Shown: positions 11,492-24,399, counted from the first letter of the stretch. The stretch: 64,000 bases of DNA from Populus alba (GCF_005239225.2 NC_133288.1:7583035-7647034), one strand, 5' to 3'. Program-made: numbers and translations. The notes: a model not told the origin generated them from the sequence alone.

Positions 11492-13550
11492 CATACTTAC
11501 TTCAACAAATGTTGTCCAATCCAAGATTGCAAGATTCATTATATCTAAAACATTCATCATCTTTGGATTTGAAATTCCAATAGCTCATGGAGTCATAAAT
11601 TAAAACTCTAATAAAAAATATATATAAAAAATATGTATATCTTGATATCCTTGATGTCAAAGGTAGGCTCGTTGGTTGAATCAATTTTTTTTTAACAAAA
11701 TAAATGCAGCCATTGCCAACATATATTTGTAGTAGAAGTGTTTTTTTTTTTTTTATTTGCTACGAGTAATAATTGAATGCTTCCATTTAATATAATACTT
11801 GGAGGATTAAAGACATTATTAAACATTAAAAAGATTAATGATAACTAAATACCAAGTCAAGGAGTTGAGAGACCCCTTGACCTAGGCCCTTATATAGCTT
11901 GGATTTTAAATTAAACTGATCTAATATGACCTGATTATAATTTTGTTTGATATCAAGGGATATAATTTTCTAAAAATAAAACCGGCAATCGTTATAAAAA
12001 AATGATTCTATAAACTTTCTAAAAAATAAAAAAGAATGATGTTTATCAAATAATAATTAAAAAGAATTTAGTGATTGAATAAAATTAAAAGAAAAAAAAA
12101 TCATGAGGGTTGCACAAAACATGAACTTGCTAATATAATAATAAAAAAACTACTATGATCTCATTAAAAGAATTAAAAAAAGGAACTTAATTAAAAATTC
12201 AATGGTATCTAATTAACAAGAAAAATTCAAATTATTTTTTAATCAATCTATTTGAATGAACTTAATTGTAAGATATAAGAAGAAAAAAAAAAACGAAATA
12301 GCCAGACGTGTGGCCTTGCATGCCTATCCCATTTAAAATAGACCAAGCCAGCATGCTAGACCTCTTTTTCTTTAATATCAATCTACTCTTAAATTTTTGT
12401 TTTTTTAAAAAATACAAATAAGACATCATATATTGTACCAGATTTTGATGACCAAAAAGTCATTAGAAAGTGGGGACATATGTATTTTATACGTATCCAA
12501 TTATTTTCATCTCAGTTTTAGCCTAAAAACATCTATAAGAAATCATAGAGACTTTCACAAACTCATTTATAACCTTAAATAACCCAAAACTAAATCAAAA
12601 ACCCAAAATCAATTCATATTTAAAAAACTTCTCAACCCCATATCTACCATTTTAGGCAAAGGTTAAAGCTATAGAACACCTGAATGGAACTTCTCTCATC
12701 AAATAGAACCAATTAATACCAAGATTAACCTTTTTCATGGTCAGAATTAGTGCCAACGATAATTTTCTTTATGCTCAATCAGAATTTGATGGCTTTCTCT
12801 CTTTTCTCTTAAACTAAGGAATTGAAAAGTAAAGAATGTGAAATATTGGAAACAAAAGGGACTATAATTGTATCAATTAGAAACTAGGAGGAGCAAAGTT
12901 AACTTTTAGTATCAAATTTGAAAATTGCTACTTGTTTTCTGTATTTTTTTACTTTGATCCTTTGAGTTTGAATCTTTTTATTCCTCAACAAATTAGAAGC
13001 AATTGATCATTAATTTGGCCACATAATGATCCAATAAAAAGAAAAAAAAAGTTTGATGACCAAAATAATAATAAAGTATTATTAAAATCCAAAGTGATTG
13101 TGCACAATATTTCTTGTAAAAGAAAACCTTTACTTTTTTTAGTTTTTTCTATAATAGATCAAAATATGCAATTATTCGGACTATTGAAAATATATGATCT
13201 AGCAACTAGATATGGCAACTAGAAATGATTTAACATTAACTCTATTTCTATTGCAACATTCACGTTTTCTTCAACAATCATATTTGTAGCCTCGAAATCC
13301 ACGATTTCTTTGGTGCCTCATAAATTCCTTCACTTTTTTTTTTTTTTTTTTTTTTTATCTTTGTTAAAAACCGGTCTCTTTAATTCCTAAATCCCAGTAA
13401 TTGACGCCTAACTAGCAAAAAAAGCAAGACTTTTGCGCAATGATAATCCCAGTCACGCAAACAACATGGTTGCATAGTGAAAACGAGAGGAAAAGCAGTA
13501 TACAAAGAGAAGTTGATTATCCTTCTTGGACTCTCTCAAACTATACCTAA

Positions 13551-13551
<1 letters not shown>
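8091..13551. other. Intergenic AT-rich DNA with repeats
   Basis: No convincing gene is seen. Contents include a T run at about 8831-8858, a MITE-like copy at about 9537-9665, an (AT)n tract at 11434-11489, and the dispersed-repeat relative at about 11830-12830. Short frames at 10638-10939 on both strands overlap each other and have no recognised family. A T run also lies at about 13338-13357. Confidence 0.5.
11830..12830 (+). repeat. Uninterrupted relative of the repeat at 2160-3700
   Basis: It carries the landmarks CAGCATGCTAGACCTC, ACCAAAAAGTCATTAG, AAACTCATTTATAACCTTAA and TCAAATAGAACCAATTAA in the same order as the copy near 2400-3700. At about 12565-12600 the sequence reads straight through the point where the other copy holds the hAT-like insertion. 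The copies are considerably diverged. Confidence 0.45.

Positions 13552-13583
<32 letters not shown>
13552..13583 (+). repeat. (CA)n microsatellite
   Basis: About 15 CA units lie directly upstream of the inverted repeat at 13592-13713. Confidence 0.9.
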
Positions 13584-13588
<5 letters not shown>

Positions 13589-13591
13589 AAT

Positions 13592-13713
13592 ATTACAATG
13601 ATAATTAGTGATCATGAAAAGACACTCCAAATCTTTTTTATTATCTTTTTGATTAAGCGGCTTTTATAGTTTAGGGTGTCTTTTCATGATCACTAAGCTT
13701 CAATCATTGTAAT
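13592..13713. repeat. Near-perfect inverted repeat, hairpin of ~122 nt
   Basis: The left arm is 13592-13631 and the right arm is 13670-13713. Positions 13605-13625 are perfectly complementary to 13676-13696 (21 bp), including GATCATGAAAAGACAC. The pairing extends outward to ATTACAATGA at the base, with a small asymmetric bulge. The T-rich loop is about 40-45 nt. This could be a foldback or MITE remnant, or a plant MIRNA-type precursor; the sequence alone does not decide. No matching mature miRNA is recalled. Confidence 0.7.
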
Positions 13714-16304
13714 GAACAATTTACTCCCTCGCATACATTTGGAAATCATTCAAAATCTCATTTGCCGACATATGGACTTCCCTTATAATTAAAAACCCTA
13801 AGCGAGCAGGTGATGATGATACATGGTGAAAATGAGATTTAAATCATAATAGTTATCTTTCTAGCATATATAGCTGAGAGTTAGAGACTGCAAACCTAGT
13901 AAGTAACCGTTAAAGGATGTTTTCCTAGGCTTCCCCTTCAAGATCCCCTCCTCCTCGATCCCATATTCTATTGCACATTTGTTTGACTCATTAATTCATT
14001 TTCAATTACTTCCATTGATGTTCAAGATTAAATTCGTCAAACCTTTCTATTTCTTTAGCAGCTCTAACTATAATTTATAGTTCATACACGCACCTATGAA
14101 ACAATGTTCTATGCTAACTTCCTTGTACAAAAATCAGAAAAAAAGAGACAAAAACCAGCGGCCAAATTCGTGGTTGCATGCACAAAGATGAGAACATCAG
14201 TGATTGGATCCCAAAACCACCACAACTGTTTACCTCAAAAGAAAGAAACATGAAATCACATCTTTTTTTATCCATCTCCCATGAAGGGCACAAACCCTTA
14301 TCAGCTCCCAAATTCTGTAAGGAAAGCAAACGACACACAATAAAGATGGATTTCAATCGGGAGGCGTGTGTAACACGGAATAAAGATATGAATAATAAAG
14401 AGGTGTAAAAAGGCAAAGACGTTATTTATTTATTTATTTATATATATAAAGAAGAGAGCAATCAGAGTCACGGAGCTGTACTGGCAACGGATTACGGACA
14501 TGACTCCCATCCGGTAATTGCGCAATCGCAAATCACTTTCATTTTGTCCCTTCACCTTCCCCTTTTTCTCTCTCCCTTTTCCGCCCTCACCTCATGATTA
14601 TCCAAGTTAATTACGTACTGGAGTAATGTTTAATTAGTCCCTTTTAATCTTCTTCTCATTAGCAGGTTTTTGTGTTTTATAAATGAAAGTAGTTGTTTTT
14701 TAAAATATATCAAAATAATATTGCGGCATCAAATCAATCAGTAACGATTCGATTCACGTTGAACCTTGTTAAATTTGAAATGGAAAATGCTGGGTGCTAT
14801 AAGAAGATGAATATTTTTTTTTACTTAATGATAAGGAGATGGTAATATGCAAGTATAACCGTGGTAAAAGCACAAATGTTTGGTCAACAGTGCTTGAATT
14901 TGAGCTGGAAAAAAATTTGGAATTGGAAACATCAATCAACATTTATTGTGATGATCAAAGTTTGGATGGAAAAATTGACTACAACAATAGCATTGGAAAT
15001 TTAATTTTATTCATAGCAAGATCAAAAAATCATCATCGAGAATGCCTTGGGTCGTACGTTTGGTTGGTGTGTGTGATAAAAACAAAGACTTTGCTTCTGT
15101 GGCTACATGAACATCATATGGGTCTAGTTTAATTAATTGAGAAATATCAGTAGGTTTCTCTTATTAATATTGGCCATTGGAAAATTAAGAAAAATCAAGA
15201 GAGAGAGGATGCGACTATGAAGTGGATTTTTATTTTTTAAAACCAGAAATATTAAGTGAATACTGTAAGTTTCTAGATAATTTATGGGACTACAATTAGG
15301 TGGTGTATTTGATATTATCGTACAAATATTTTTAAAAAGTATTGAGATTTTTATTTTATTTTTGACATTAACACATTAAAAATATATAAAAAAAAACACT
15401 AATAAAAATATAAATTTTATATCTTTTTAAGATAAATACACTCTTAAAATACATTTAAATATAATTTCAAAGGAAAAAACAACATATTCTTAAATCTATA
15501 TGAATGCTTACTTAATTTCTCTTATTTAGGACATAGAATAGTTCAACTTTAATGGTATGTTAAGAAACTTTTTGACAATATCTATGTTAGTATTTTGGAG
15601 TACAATAAGTTGGAGGCAATATCAACCAGAATCATCCATGAATATTTGGCTTATAAGGTTAAGGATGATCGCCCCTTCCCTCTCTTGGACGCCTCCACTT
15701 CTAATTAATTAATTCAACACTTGGCACGAGCATGATAAAAAGTACATGCCATGAAGATTAGTGGGATCGCTCAAGTTGAGAAATGGATGACGATTTCTTT
15801 GTTAATCTTGTTTCTCCTTTTTAGAGTATTGAGAGAATAAAGTCGTGGGTTCTAGCACTATAATTTAGAATAATTATAAATACAATAATATATATTTTAT
15901 AGAAAGCTTTCTGGATCTCTATTGATCTTGTATATATGAAACCTGAAAAGAAAAAAAAAATGCAACATGACTGTTTATTTCCATATGCTTGGGTTCTAAA
16001 GTTTACTCGATTTTATTTTCTCAATTTTGGGAGTACAATTAATAGTTTTAAAAAAAATATTCATCCTTATATTAATTGAGAAAAAAAATTTGAATCTTGG
16101 ATTTTTATGTTATTTTTTTGAAAAAAAAACTCGATCTGAATTCTAATGTTTTTGCTTGGGTGAGTTTCAATGATCTAATGTTAAATAGCACTCTCATTAG
16201 TCGATTATGTAAATCAAGATATCCTGTAAATAGTTATCTAGAAATCTTCAAATTTAACACTTCTTCTCCAGCTCAGCTTTAATAATTTTTATATTATCAG
16301 TTTG
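13714..16304. other. Intergenic DNA
   Basis: No convincing gene is seen. Frames at 14114-14416 (-) and 14178-14408 (+) overlap on opposite strands. The 97-codon frame at 14839-15132 (+) has no recognised domain. A MITE-like copy lies at about 15305-15470. A short TTTATTTATT tract lies at about 14424-14441. Confidence 0.5.
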
Positions 16305-16420
16305 CCGTAAATATTATTTTTAAAGTATTTTTTATTAAAAAATATATTAAAATAATATTATTTAAAAATATTAACACATTAAAATAATTTAAAAATATAA
16401 AAAAAAATAAATGTGTTAAA
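16305..16420 (+). repeat. MITE-like AT-rich repeat copy, plus orientation
   Basis: It begins ATTATTTTTAAAGTATTTTT and continues through AATATTAACACATTAAAATA, the same family as at 7933. It faces the oppositely oriented copy just downstream. Confidence 0.5.
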
Positions 16421-16457
16421 TAAACTCAGACTATTTCTCTATTATGTCCTATTTATT

Positions 16458-16625
16458 TTCATGTTTTAAAAATATTTTTTTTAAAATTTAAAAATTTTAA
16501 TTTATTTATTTATTTTAAATTAACTTTTTTTAATGTATTTAGATTATTTTAATGTATTAATTTTAAAAATAAAAAATATTATTTTAATATATTTTTAAAT
16601 AAAAAAATATTTTAAAAAACTTTAA
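16458..16625 (-). repeat. MITE-like AT-rich repeat copy, minus orientation
   Basis: Read on the minus strand it matches the family order (TTTTTTTATTTAAAAATATA, then TTTTTATTTTTAAAATTAAT). Together with the copy at 16305-16420 it forms a large imperfect inverted pair upstream of the SAUR gene. Confidence 0.5.
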
Positions 16626-16794
16626 TTTACCGCAAGTACTTCAACTTACAACAAATAAGTACTCAAAACAGAACTAAGAAAAATATTATTATAACAAATC
16701 TCTTTTTCTTTATTCAGTAATTGTACCTTGCAAGTACTCCTACCTGTACCCCTATCCTTCTCTCTCCCTTCTATCATCACTCTACCCTTTTCTT

Positions 16795-16870
16795 TTCCTC
16801 TCTCTCTATATATTCCGCTCGTCCTTCTCCTCTCCCCACTCAACCCCCCGCCTCTCCTCTCTCTCAAGAA
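16795..16870 (+). promoter_or_regulatory. Core promoter and pyrimidine-rich leader of the SAUR gene
   Basis: A CTCTATATATTCC TATA-like motif lies near 16804-16816 within a CT-rich tract, about 200 bp before the SAUR start codon. Pyrimidine-rich leaders of this kind are common in plant genes. Transcription probably starts around 16840. Several small frames here are products of the CT-rich composition. Confidence 0.45.
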
Positions 16871-17016
16871 CTCCCCAATCTTCAAGCCTTCCATATTTCC
16901 TTTTACCAATAACAAGAAAAGCCCGCTTGCTCTTAACCATCCCACTCCCCATCTTGCATAGTTTCTCTTAATATTTTCTTAACGTCGTCGACGCCATTTG
17001 GATCGATCTTTTTAGA

Positions 17017-17427
17017 ATGAAGCAGCTAATTCGCCGTCTCTCACGGGTGGCAGACTCTTCTCAATACAGTCTTCTGCGCTCGAATTCTCAATCCACCACG
17101 ACTGCTTCTCGACGGAGATCCGGCGGATTGAGGTCGGCGCGCCGGCGAGGATCCGACAAGCCGGTGCCGGAGGGTCATGTGCCGGTGTATGTTGGCGATG
17201 AGATGGAGCGGTTTACGGTGAGTGCTGAGCTCTTGAACCATCCGGTTTTTATATGGCTTCTGAACAAGTCGGCTCAAGAATACGGGTACGAGCAGAAAGG
17301 AGTGCTGAGAATTCCTTGTCACGTGCTGGTTTTTGAACGAGTTATGGAATCTCTGAGACTCGGTCTTGAGTCAAGTGACCTTGAGGATGTACTTGGCTCT
17401 TTGTTCACTTCTGAGGATTGTTTGTGA
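17017..17427 (+). CDS. SAUR family auxin-responsive protein, SAUR71/72-like
   Basis: This intronless gene encodes 136 aa, as expected for SAURs. The N-terminus MKQLIRRLSRVADSS matches the SAUR71/72 group, and a basic Arg-rich segment follows (residues about 32-47). The SAUR core runs from about residue 51 to 115: VPEGHVPVYVGDEMERFTVS, then ELLNHPVF, an SAQEYGYEQKGVLRIPC block and a VFERVMESL helix. Family knowledge says SAURs inhibit PP2C.D phosphatases, which activates plasma-membrane proton pumps and cell expansion. Here that is inferred from similarity. The Met chosen is the only one in frame that gives the family N-terminus. The gene is clearly richer in GC than its surroundings. No SAUR cluster is seen next to it. 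A long (TA)n tract starts 26 bp after the stop, probably in the 3' UTR. Confidence 0.93.
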   Translation: MKQLIRRLSRVADSSQYSLLRSNSQSTTTASRRRSGGLRSARRRGSDKPVPEGHVPVYVGDEMERFTVSAELLNHPVFIWLLNKSAQEYGYEQKGVLRIPCHVLVFERVMESLRLGLESSDLEDVLGSLFTSEDCL

Positions 17428-17447
17428 AGTTAATTACCCGGTGGTGA

Positions 17448-17452
<5 letters not shown>

Positions 17453-17494
<42 letters not shown>
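17453..17494 (+). repeat. (TA)n microsatellite in the probable SAUR 3' UTR
   Basis: About 20 TA units lie 26 bp downstream of the SAUR stop codon. If transcribed, they would form an AU hairpin in the mRNA tail. Confidence 0.85.
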
Positions 17495-17496
<2 letters not shown>

Positions 17497-18806
17497 GGAG
17501 GTTTTTATAGGTCCTTGAAATGTATGGAGTGATGTTGGAAATATCAAGAGATCGTTTTTGGGGTTTTTTCCGTGTAAATATACCTTTTTCGATCTTTTGT
17601 GGTGATGACGATGAAGACTGCAGTGAAGGGAGAAGGTGAAGCAGTAGAGATAAATTTTAGGTTTTATTTTTCTTTTGAATGTTATCAGTTGTAAAAACAG
17701 GGGCTGAAACAGCAATGGAGAAAAAAAAAATAGAGAATTACTTGTTTTTTTTCTCTTCTCTTAACCAATTTAATGTTATGTTTGGTTCTTGGGAAAATAT
17801 AGGAAATTAATAGAAAGGATATACATAATAATGAAATGGAGGAAATGAAAGAGTGCATCTTGAAATTTAGTATAAGAAGCCACAGTTTGGATCTTGGAAC
17901 CATTAGAGATCGATCCCTTTGCTCAATTATTTTCTACATTTTAATTTTTTATTTATTTTTTCTATTTTTTTTTATATAAATCTTTAGGCACATTTATGCT
18001 TTGTGCTAGTGCTCCTTTTGTTGCTTTATCAAAGATAGAGGGGAATTTGATATAGCTTGGGGTTATATATCAAATAAGGTAATTACTATATATTAAGTAT
18101 TAATTCTAAAATTGTTTTTTTAAAGCATTTTTTACTTAAAAAAAATATTTTTTATTTTATTTTTTAAAATTTATTTCTAACATGTATATCAAAAAAATTC
18201 AAAAATATAAATAAAAATTAATTTAAAATTAAAATAAATAAATAAAAAATTTAAAAACACAATTAAACCAGTCGGTTATAAATCTTGCACACAACAACTA
18301 TCTCATATTATTTAATGTTTTATCATATCGTTAACTATACTATATGATCAATTTCATATTAAGGATTAACTCTATATTTGATTAAAGAAAAAAAATCTGA
18401 AATTTGAATTAGAATTTAAATTTAAATTTAAATTTAATTTGAATGTGCACTTAATTTCGTGCCGCAGCATTACCGTTTGGAAAAGCTCTCGTCATCTCGG
18501 TGCTCTTTGGCGGTGAGATCATATTCCCTTGGCCTTTTCAGTATCTGGCCTGGATTATAATTAATTAATGATTTATATGAGGTCATTTCTGTAATTTTAA
18601 GGAATATGGAATATTCTGGAATATACATTGTTAAGACTGCTGCCGTCTATCTTGCACAAAAATCTTTTTAGCTTTACGTGACTTTGGGATTTACGTTCGA
18701 CGTGTTGTTAATTCTTTTAAATTTTTTTTAGTTTTAAATCATTTACATAAATTTCATAACACATATATACACAATACTTTTCTATTATTTTCTAGACTAG
18801 TTTTTT

Positions 18807-18840
<34 letters not shown>

Positions 18841-20216
18841 AATTTTAACTAAATCATTTACATTTGAGTAGATATATATAAATAATAAAAAATTGCTTTT
18901 ATATTTTTTTAAAATCAAAATTCGAATGGAATTAAATACAAGATACTGTTTCTTTTAACTCTAAACAACTCAGTTACCAAATCCTACTATAACAGGAAAA
19001 AAAATCATAAAAAAAAAGGGCAGAGAGAGCTTGAACGGTTTAGGCCCACAAGCAGCAACATGCGTAGAAAGAAGGGGTAAGCATGCTCGTAATCCGGCAG
19101 CTAATCTGCCAACAAAAATGAAAATGGTGAAGAGAAAACTGTAAAAACGGTTTCCTTCAAACAGAACAATCAAATCACATAAGATGATCTTGAATTTGAT
19201 TACAATAAACCTAAGATCTGTCTTTCTAGATCATCACCTAACACAATGTTGACATGATGATTATACATAGCTTATATAATCAAAGCCTCAAGCATCAGCC
19301 TCTGTGCCACCTAATATGATTAGGTGAGTTGCAGGTATGCATATGAATCCTCGTGCTTGCTGTTCTTAGTGCTCGGGCAGTTTTTATATGTACATCTTTA
19401 TGCGTAATAGATCAGTATCATGTACCTAAGATTTGTTGTGCTCTGTGAGAAAAAAAGATGACTTCTAGAAAATATTTAAAATATATAATTTGCATACGAA
19501 CTGTTTTGAACATTAGCTTACAGTGTTTAGAAGATGAGATTGATACATGATGCATACATGGACAGATAAAGAATCATGAATATCTAGGCATTGGAAAACT
19601 AAGAGAAATAATTCCTGGAAAGATTGTCACTGGTACGATGTCAATGGGGATTATCGAGGTAAATATACTCATCGCTAATTAGGTACTTCGATCCCCGTAG
19701 ATTAATTTTAATAGAAACTTGTAAAATCAAGATGGCTTAATTAGTTCTTTTTTTTCTATTAATACTACTCCAATACACAATGAATCACATAGTTTGCTAC
19801 AATACTATGCCACCCGGAGGCCAATTATACCGTTTTTTTCTTCGAGGACAGAGGGATAATTTTATTATTCCAATACACAATTTCTCACACAAAATTAAGA
19901 AAAAGAGAAAATACAAAAAATTGAAAAACAAATATTGAAAGAAAATAAAAAACATATATCAGCGAGAAGAATATACTAGAATGCCTAGAAAATTATAAAA
20001 AAATGTTTGATTCGAAAAAACTAACAAAAAACATGAAAACATTAAAATCAAGTATGAGATGCTACATCCAAAAACTAACCTAAAAAAGCCTACATGCTCA
20101 TACAACATGGATTTAAAATTAGTTTTCTAAACCCATTTTGTGCATAAATATGCTTAACAAGCTAAGGATAAACAATGCTGCTTCAACATGCATTACTTAA
20201 GTTAAATAAAAACTAA

Positions 20217-20220
<4 letters not shown>
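17495..20220. other. Intergenic DNA
   Basis: The first 200-300 bases probably include the SAUR 3' UTR. A MITE-like copy lies at about 18108-18265 and a T/(AT)n tract at about 18787-18840. No further gene is recognised. A (TA)n tract follows at 20222-20257. Confidence 0.5.
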
Positions 20221-20258
<38 letters not shown>

Positions 20259-20260
20259 CC

Positions 20261-20406
20261 AATTTAAACCGCAACTTTAATATTTCAAAAACATAAAAAA
20301 CACTTTAAATAACTTCATTAAATAAAAATAAAAAATTTAAACCGCAACTTTAATATTTCAAAAACATAAAAAACACTTTAAATAACTTCATTAAATAAAA
20401 ATAAAA
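20261..20406 (+). repeat. Perfect 73-bp tandem duplication
   Basis: Two copies, 20261-20333 and 20334-20406, both begin AATTTAAACCGCAACTTTAA and end TTAAATAAAAATAAAA or nearly so. No mismatch was seen over about 71 bp, so the duplication is recent. A (TA)n tract lies just upstream. Confidence 0.9.
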
Positions 20407-20449
20407 GCAACAAAAAGGTGAATACAATATTATTTATTGAACATTCAAA

Positions 20450-21900
20450 CCACTTTTCTCTACTTATAAACATAAATATAAAACAAAAAAGCAAGTCACT
20501 AAGAACTTACTTTGAGATCAGAAAAGCATACCTCAAACAATTACTCTTTTTTTTCTCTCCCTATTTTCTCTAAACTCGTTTTTATAGGGTTGTTAGGGTT
20601 CTAAGAGGTTTTGAATCCATTTTTAACCTTTTAATCTTGAAAAAAGTGTTGTAAACCCTTGATAAGGACCCATTAAAAAGGTTTTGTGTATGAACACATG
20701 AAAAACAAAATAATTTTTGCATAATAGTTACACTATTAGGACTGACTGGGTTGCCCATTTTCAAGGTCTTATCGGAGCAATTTTGACATTATCATCGACT
20801 GAGACCACATAAAGTTAGTTCAGGAGATGCACACATGTCATTTGAATCCAACCTTACTTTTAATTTAGAGGTATGTAACTTCATATTCATGCGTTTGAAG
20901 TTGCCAACTCGATCAGCTAGAACTGTTAAAAGCAGAGATCAATCAATCGAACAACGTGTCACATATATTCTCTTTTTTTGTGTTGTTGAGGGTAATTGAT
21001 TTAGGATTGGAAAATTTTAATTGAGCCTCTATTTTTTTAATTTTTTTTAATTGCATCTATAATTGCTTTTAATCTTTTAATTTTATGTAATTTCACCCTA
21101 TCAAACTCAATTGCCAGCCCCTAAGTTGGTTGTTTTTGTTTTGTTTTGATTATTGATTCTGAATTTGTGTATTTTAACTCTCAATTGATTAATAAAATTT
21201 TAATTTTTTTAATTTAGCTCCTGATTTGGTCAATTTTAGCCTCTACATTCACGTGCCTTTTTCAATTTGGTCCTTGGTTTTGGATTTCTTCTATCAAGTC
21301 CCTAATTGCCCATCATACTTCAATATTTATACAATTAAACCCATGATTTGACCAAATTAACTCCTAAAAATTATAATTAAACCCTCAAGCTTTAATTTTT
21401 TCCAGTTAAAGCTTAAATTGACTTTAAAAATTAATTTTTCTTGTAATTAAACCCTCAATAAATTCAACTAATTAAGCCTTTAAAATTGTAATTGAGTCCT
21501 TAAATATCCAATTTTTAATTTTCCACCTCAAATTGATTTTTATTTGCCAATATGACCTTCATCAGTTGAAAATACACTTTCAAATTTTTCAATCTTGTAT
21601 TTTTTATTTTCCTCAACTAGTCTTCAAAAATTTTCTTGGTATTCTGGTGTATTATTTTCACTGATATATTTTCTTTTATTTTCTTCTAATATTTTTTTAT
21701 CTTCAAATGTTGTCATAAAGTTTTTTTTTTTCCTAGTTTTTTTTTAGGTTCCAAAATAGATAACAACACAGTCAATCATGATTATACCATAAAGCCTTTT
21801 TAATTATTTTGATTTTTAATTTTTGGAGGGTATAAAAATACTTTATGGCAGCATTTGAAGATCAATATTGCATTATATTTTGAAACAGGATGCTTTTAAA
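20450..21900. repeat. Decayed LTR-like or other interspersed repeat
   Basis: The stretch is full of phrases typical of plant LTRs and repeat DNA, such as TTTTTCAATTTGGTCCTTGG and repeated AATTAAACCCTCAA-type blocks at about 21360-21480. It has no open frame. The boundaries are uncertain and no target duplication was found. The class is inference. Confidence 0.35.
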
Positions 21901-23661
21901 TTTATAAATAACGTGTGTAAGTAGGTAGGGGGTCACAAACAAAAGGGTTTTGGCTATTTATGTGATAAAATGATCGTCTTCTTCTATTGATTTTCAGGTT
22001 TATTGATGACCCCACGAGCAAATATATGGCTAATTTGAGCCTAACTTTATCAAACAAAACAACAATCAATGACTAATCATCAAACCTATCATCTCAAATT
22101 AATTAAGAGGAGTATTGATTAAGCAACAACAATAATAATAAAAAAAATAAGTTGATCAAAGAGCCAATCAAGCGAATTTTGGCCTCACGTCTACGGCGTT
22201 TGAAACGGACAAACAAATTCGAGAATTGGCATTAAATTATGGCCTTATAATAAGGCACCGAAAAATTGACACCATAGTGAAGATCAAGAACTTTGGCATC
22301 CTAAGCTAGGCTTAGCTAGTGCAGTGTGGTGTCACATGACATATCTTTTAAGACGCAAAGTAAACATATTAATCCTCAATTAACAAAAGCTTTATCTTTG
22401 ATGTAATTACATAATATTAAATCATGAATTAGTTTATCCAAAATTCAACGAGTCAACTTAGAATCTCGACTGCAATATGCGACTAACTGATCTTTATTTC
22501 GTATGGTTAGGCTAGTTTGTATTTTTTATGTTGACGATAATGGTGTTGATAATTGTTTAAGATAAGGGTTTTTTGACCATTTTTGTTTAGTTGGGATGTT
22601 GATTAACGCCTGTATTCTTGCTCGATTTCTCTTATCTCCAATTAATTAATGAACCATAATTTATCTTGATTCTCGTCTTTTTTTCAAACTATAATATTTT
22701 TTATACTAAAACACATGATTTGTGACGAATAGAAACACATTCATGACTTATTCATGGCATGTGCAGCTTGAATGATAAGGACACACAGCCGTACTTAGCT
22801 AGAAAGAAGAAGAAAATAAGGGCGAGTGAGAGAGTCTTGATACGACGAATGACACAGTGTTTTACCTATACAGAACTCTTCGAGTGATTTACAGTATGTT
22901 AAGACCATATCTAAACGAATCTCTGATGGGAAATTTAAATTTGTGATCATGATTAAAAAAATCATATAACTAGTTATCTTAGTGACGCCCATGAATCATG
23001 AAAAAGAAAAGGCATAATTCTTTGTTGTCTCGTAGGATCATCTATGATGGCAATGCGACAACCACAACTTTATATATCTTCTTTTATTATTATTATTATT
23101 ATTATTGATCATCAACAGCTTTGTAACTATATACATAGATTGAGCCTCTTCTAATAATAGAACAACTAACCTTAATTTTCCATGGATCAGCATACGAGCA
23201 TGCATGCATCACAGAAAAAACGAAAACATTACACCCAAAACATTGATTTTCTCTAAATTCTTACAGTACTGTGGCCTTTAGAATGGAAGTAGGTCTTCGA
23301 CAAATTGATCAAGCTTTTGAGCTTGAAGTTGGAGAAATCTTTTACTATATATATATATATTATTATATTCATTGCACATATCCCAGAGACAAGGTGTCAA
23401 AATTCAGGCTAAATATGTTTAAACGTGCTTAGTTATAGTAGATTGCACACTTCAAAAATGCAAAATCCCAGATTTTACTCTTTAATTATTTTAGTTCGTT
23501 AATCAAGAAGTTTCTACACTAAACATGATTTATTTTGAGATGCTCAACCACCACGTCAAATGGGTTTTGATCAAATTAACAATTTAAACAAACTTCATTT
23601 TTAGTCAATAATTAAAGGCAAAGAAAATTGATTACCTACTAGCATATATATATATACTAGC

Positions 23662-23695
<34 letters not shown>

Positions 23696-24399
23696 TATTT
23701 TTTAATGCGCATTTTAATTTATTCTAGAAAACCACTTTGAGATTGGCAAGTATGTGAACTCGGTTTGGCTCATTAATAAAAAAGGAGCTTATTATATATA
23801 TATATATATATGCCAGGGGGGAAAATACCCTATAAAAATAAGATCCGCTGATCTATAGTACAGATGCAAGAATATATAAGCTGTATACAGTTTTGTCAGA
23901 AATTCCAACATAAATTACATGAGATTCGCCAACTAAGACGCGGCCTTCGTGATTGGCTCTTACAATAATTAAAGCATCTTATACCTACACATATATCACT
24001 CCGTACAATATTCTATAAAATCGACTATTATAAGATTGCTTTAAATTAGCAAATTAGCTTTTTGGCTCGCACTACACTGTTTTTGTTTTACAACCTTAAA
24101 AAAAATATTAAAATGTTAGAAAGTTAAAACTTTGATGTATAATGACCTAAACATTTTTAAAATACTTAAATGGTAACAAATTATATTATATATTTTTTTT
24201 AAGAAAAAAATTAAAATGTGACACATTTAATTAATCTAGGCCAATAATGATTAACCTATAAAACATGCGATCGAGGGTGTGAGATTGTGATAAAACCATG
24301 GAACTTACATCAAAACAAATTAAAAAGTCCAATTATAATGAATTAAATATCAAAAGCTAAAAAAAAAAAAAATATTAATTTTTTAAAAAAAACCAACAA
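21901..24399. other. Intergenic DNA
   Basis: No convincing gene is seen. Simple repeats are (TTA)n at 23083-23106 and compound (TA)n(GT)n at 23643-23696, where the block CTAGCATATATATATA is repeated. Confidence 0.5.

Noticed and set aside
14114..14416. 100-codon minus frame and overlapping plus frame
   Set aside because: They oppose each other on the same bases with no family resemblance.
14839..15132. 97-codon plus frame
   Set aside because: It reads somewhat like protein but has no recognised motif or conserved pattern; left as unassigned.
16646..16961. Frames on both strands before the SAUR gene
   Set aside because: They arise from the CT-rich leader, which contains no stops by composition.
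17041..17322. 93-codon minus frame inside the SAUR gene
   Set aside because: Shadow of the real coding strand.
22140..22260. KRILASRLRRLKRTNK peptide resembling a bZIP basic region
   Set aside because: Only a few residues match, the Asn-x7-Arg signature is absent, no leucine zipper follows, and the frame stops at once.
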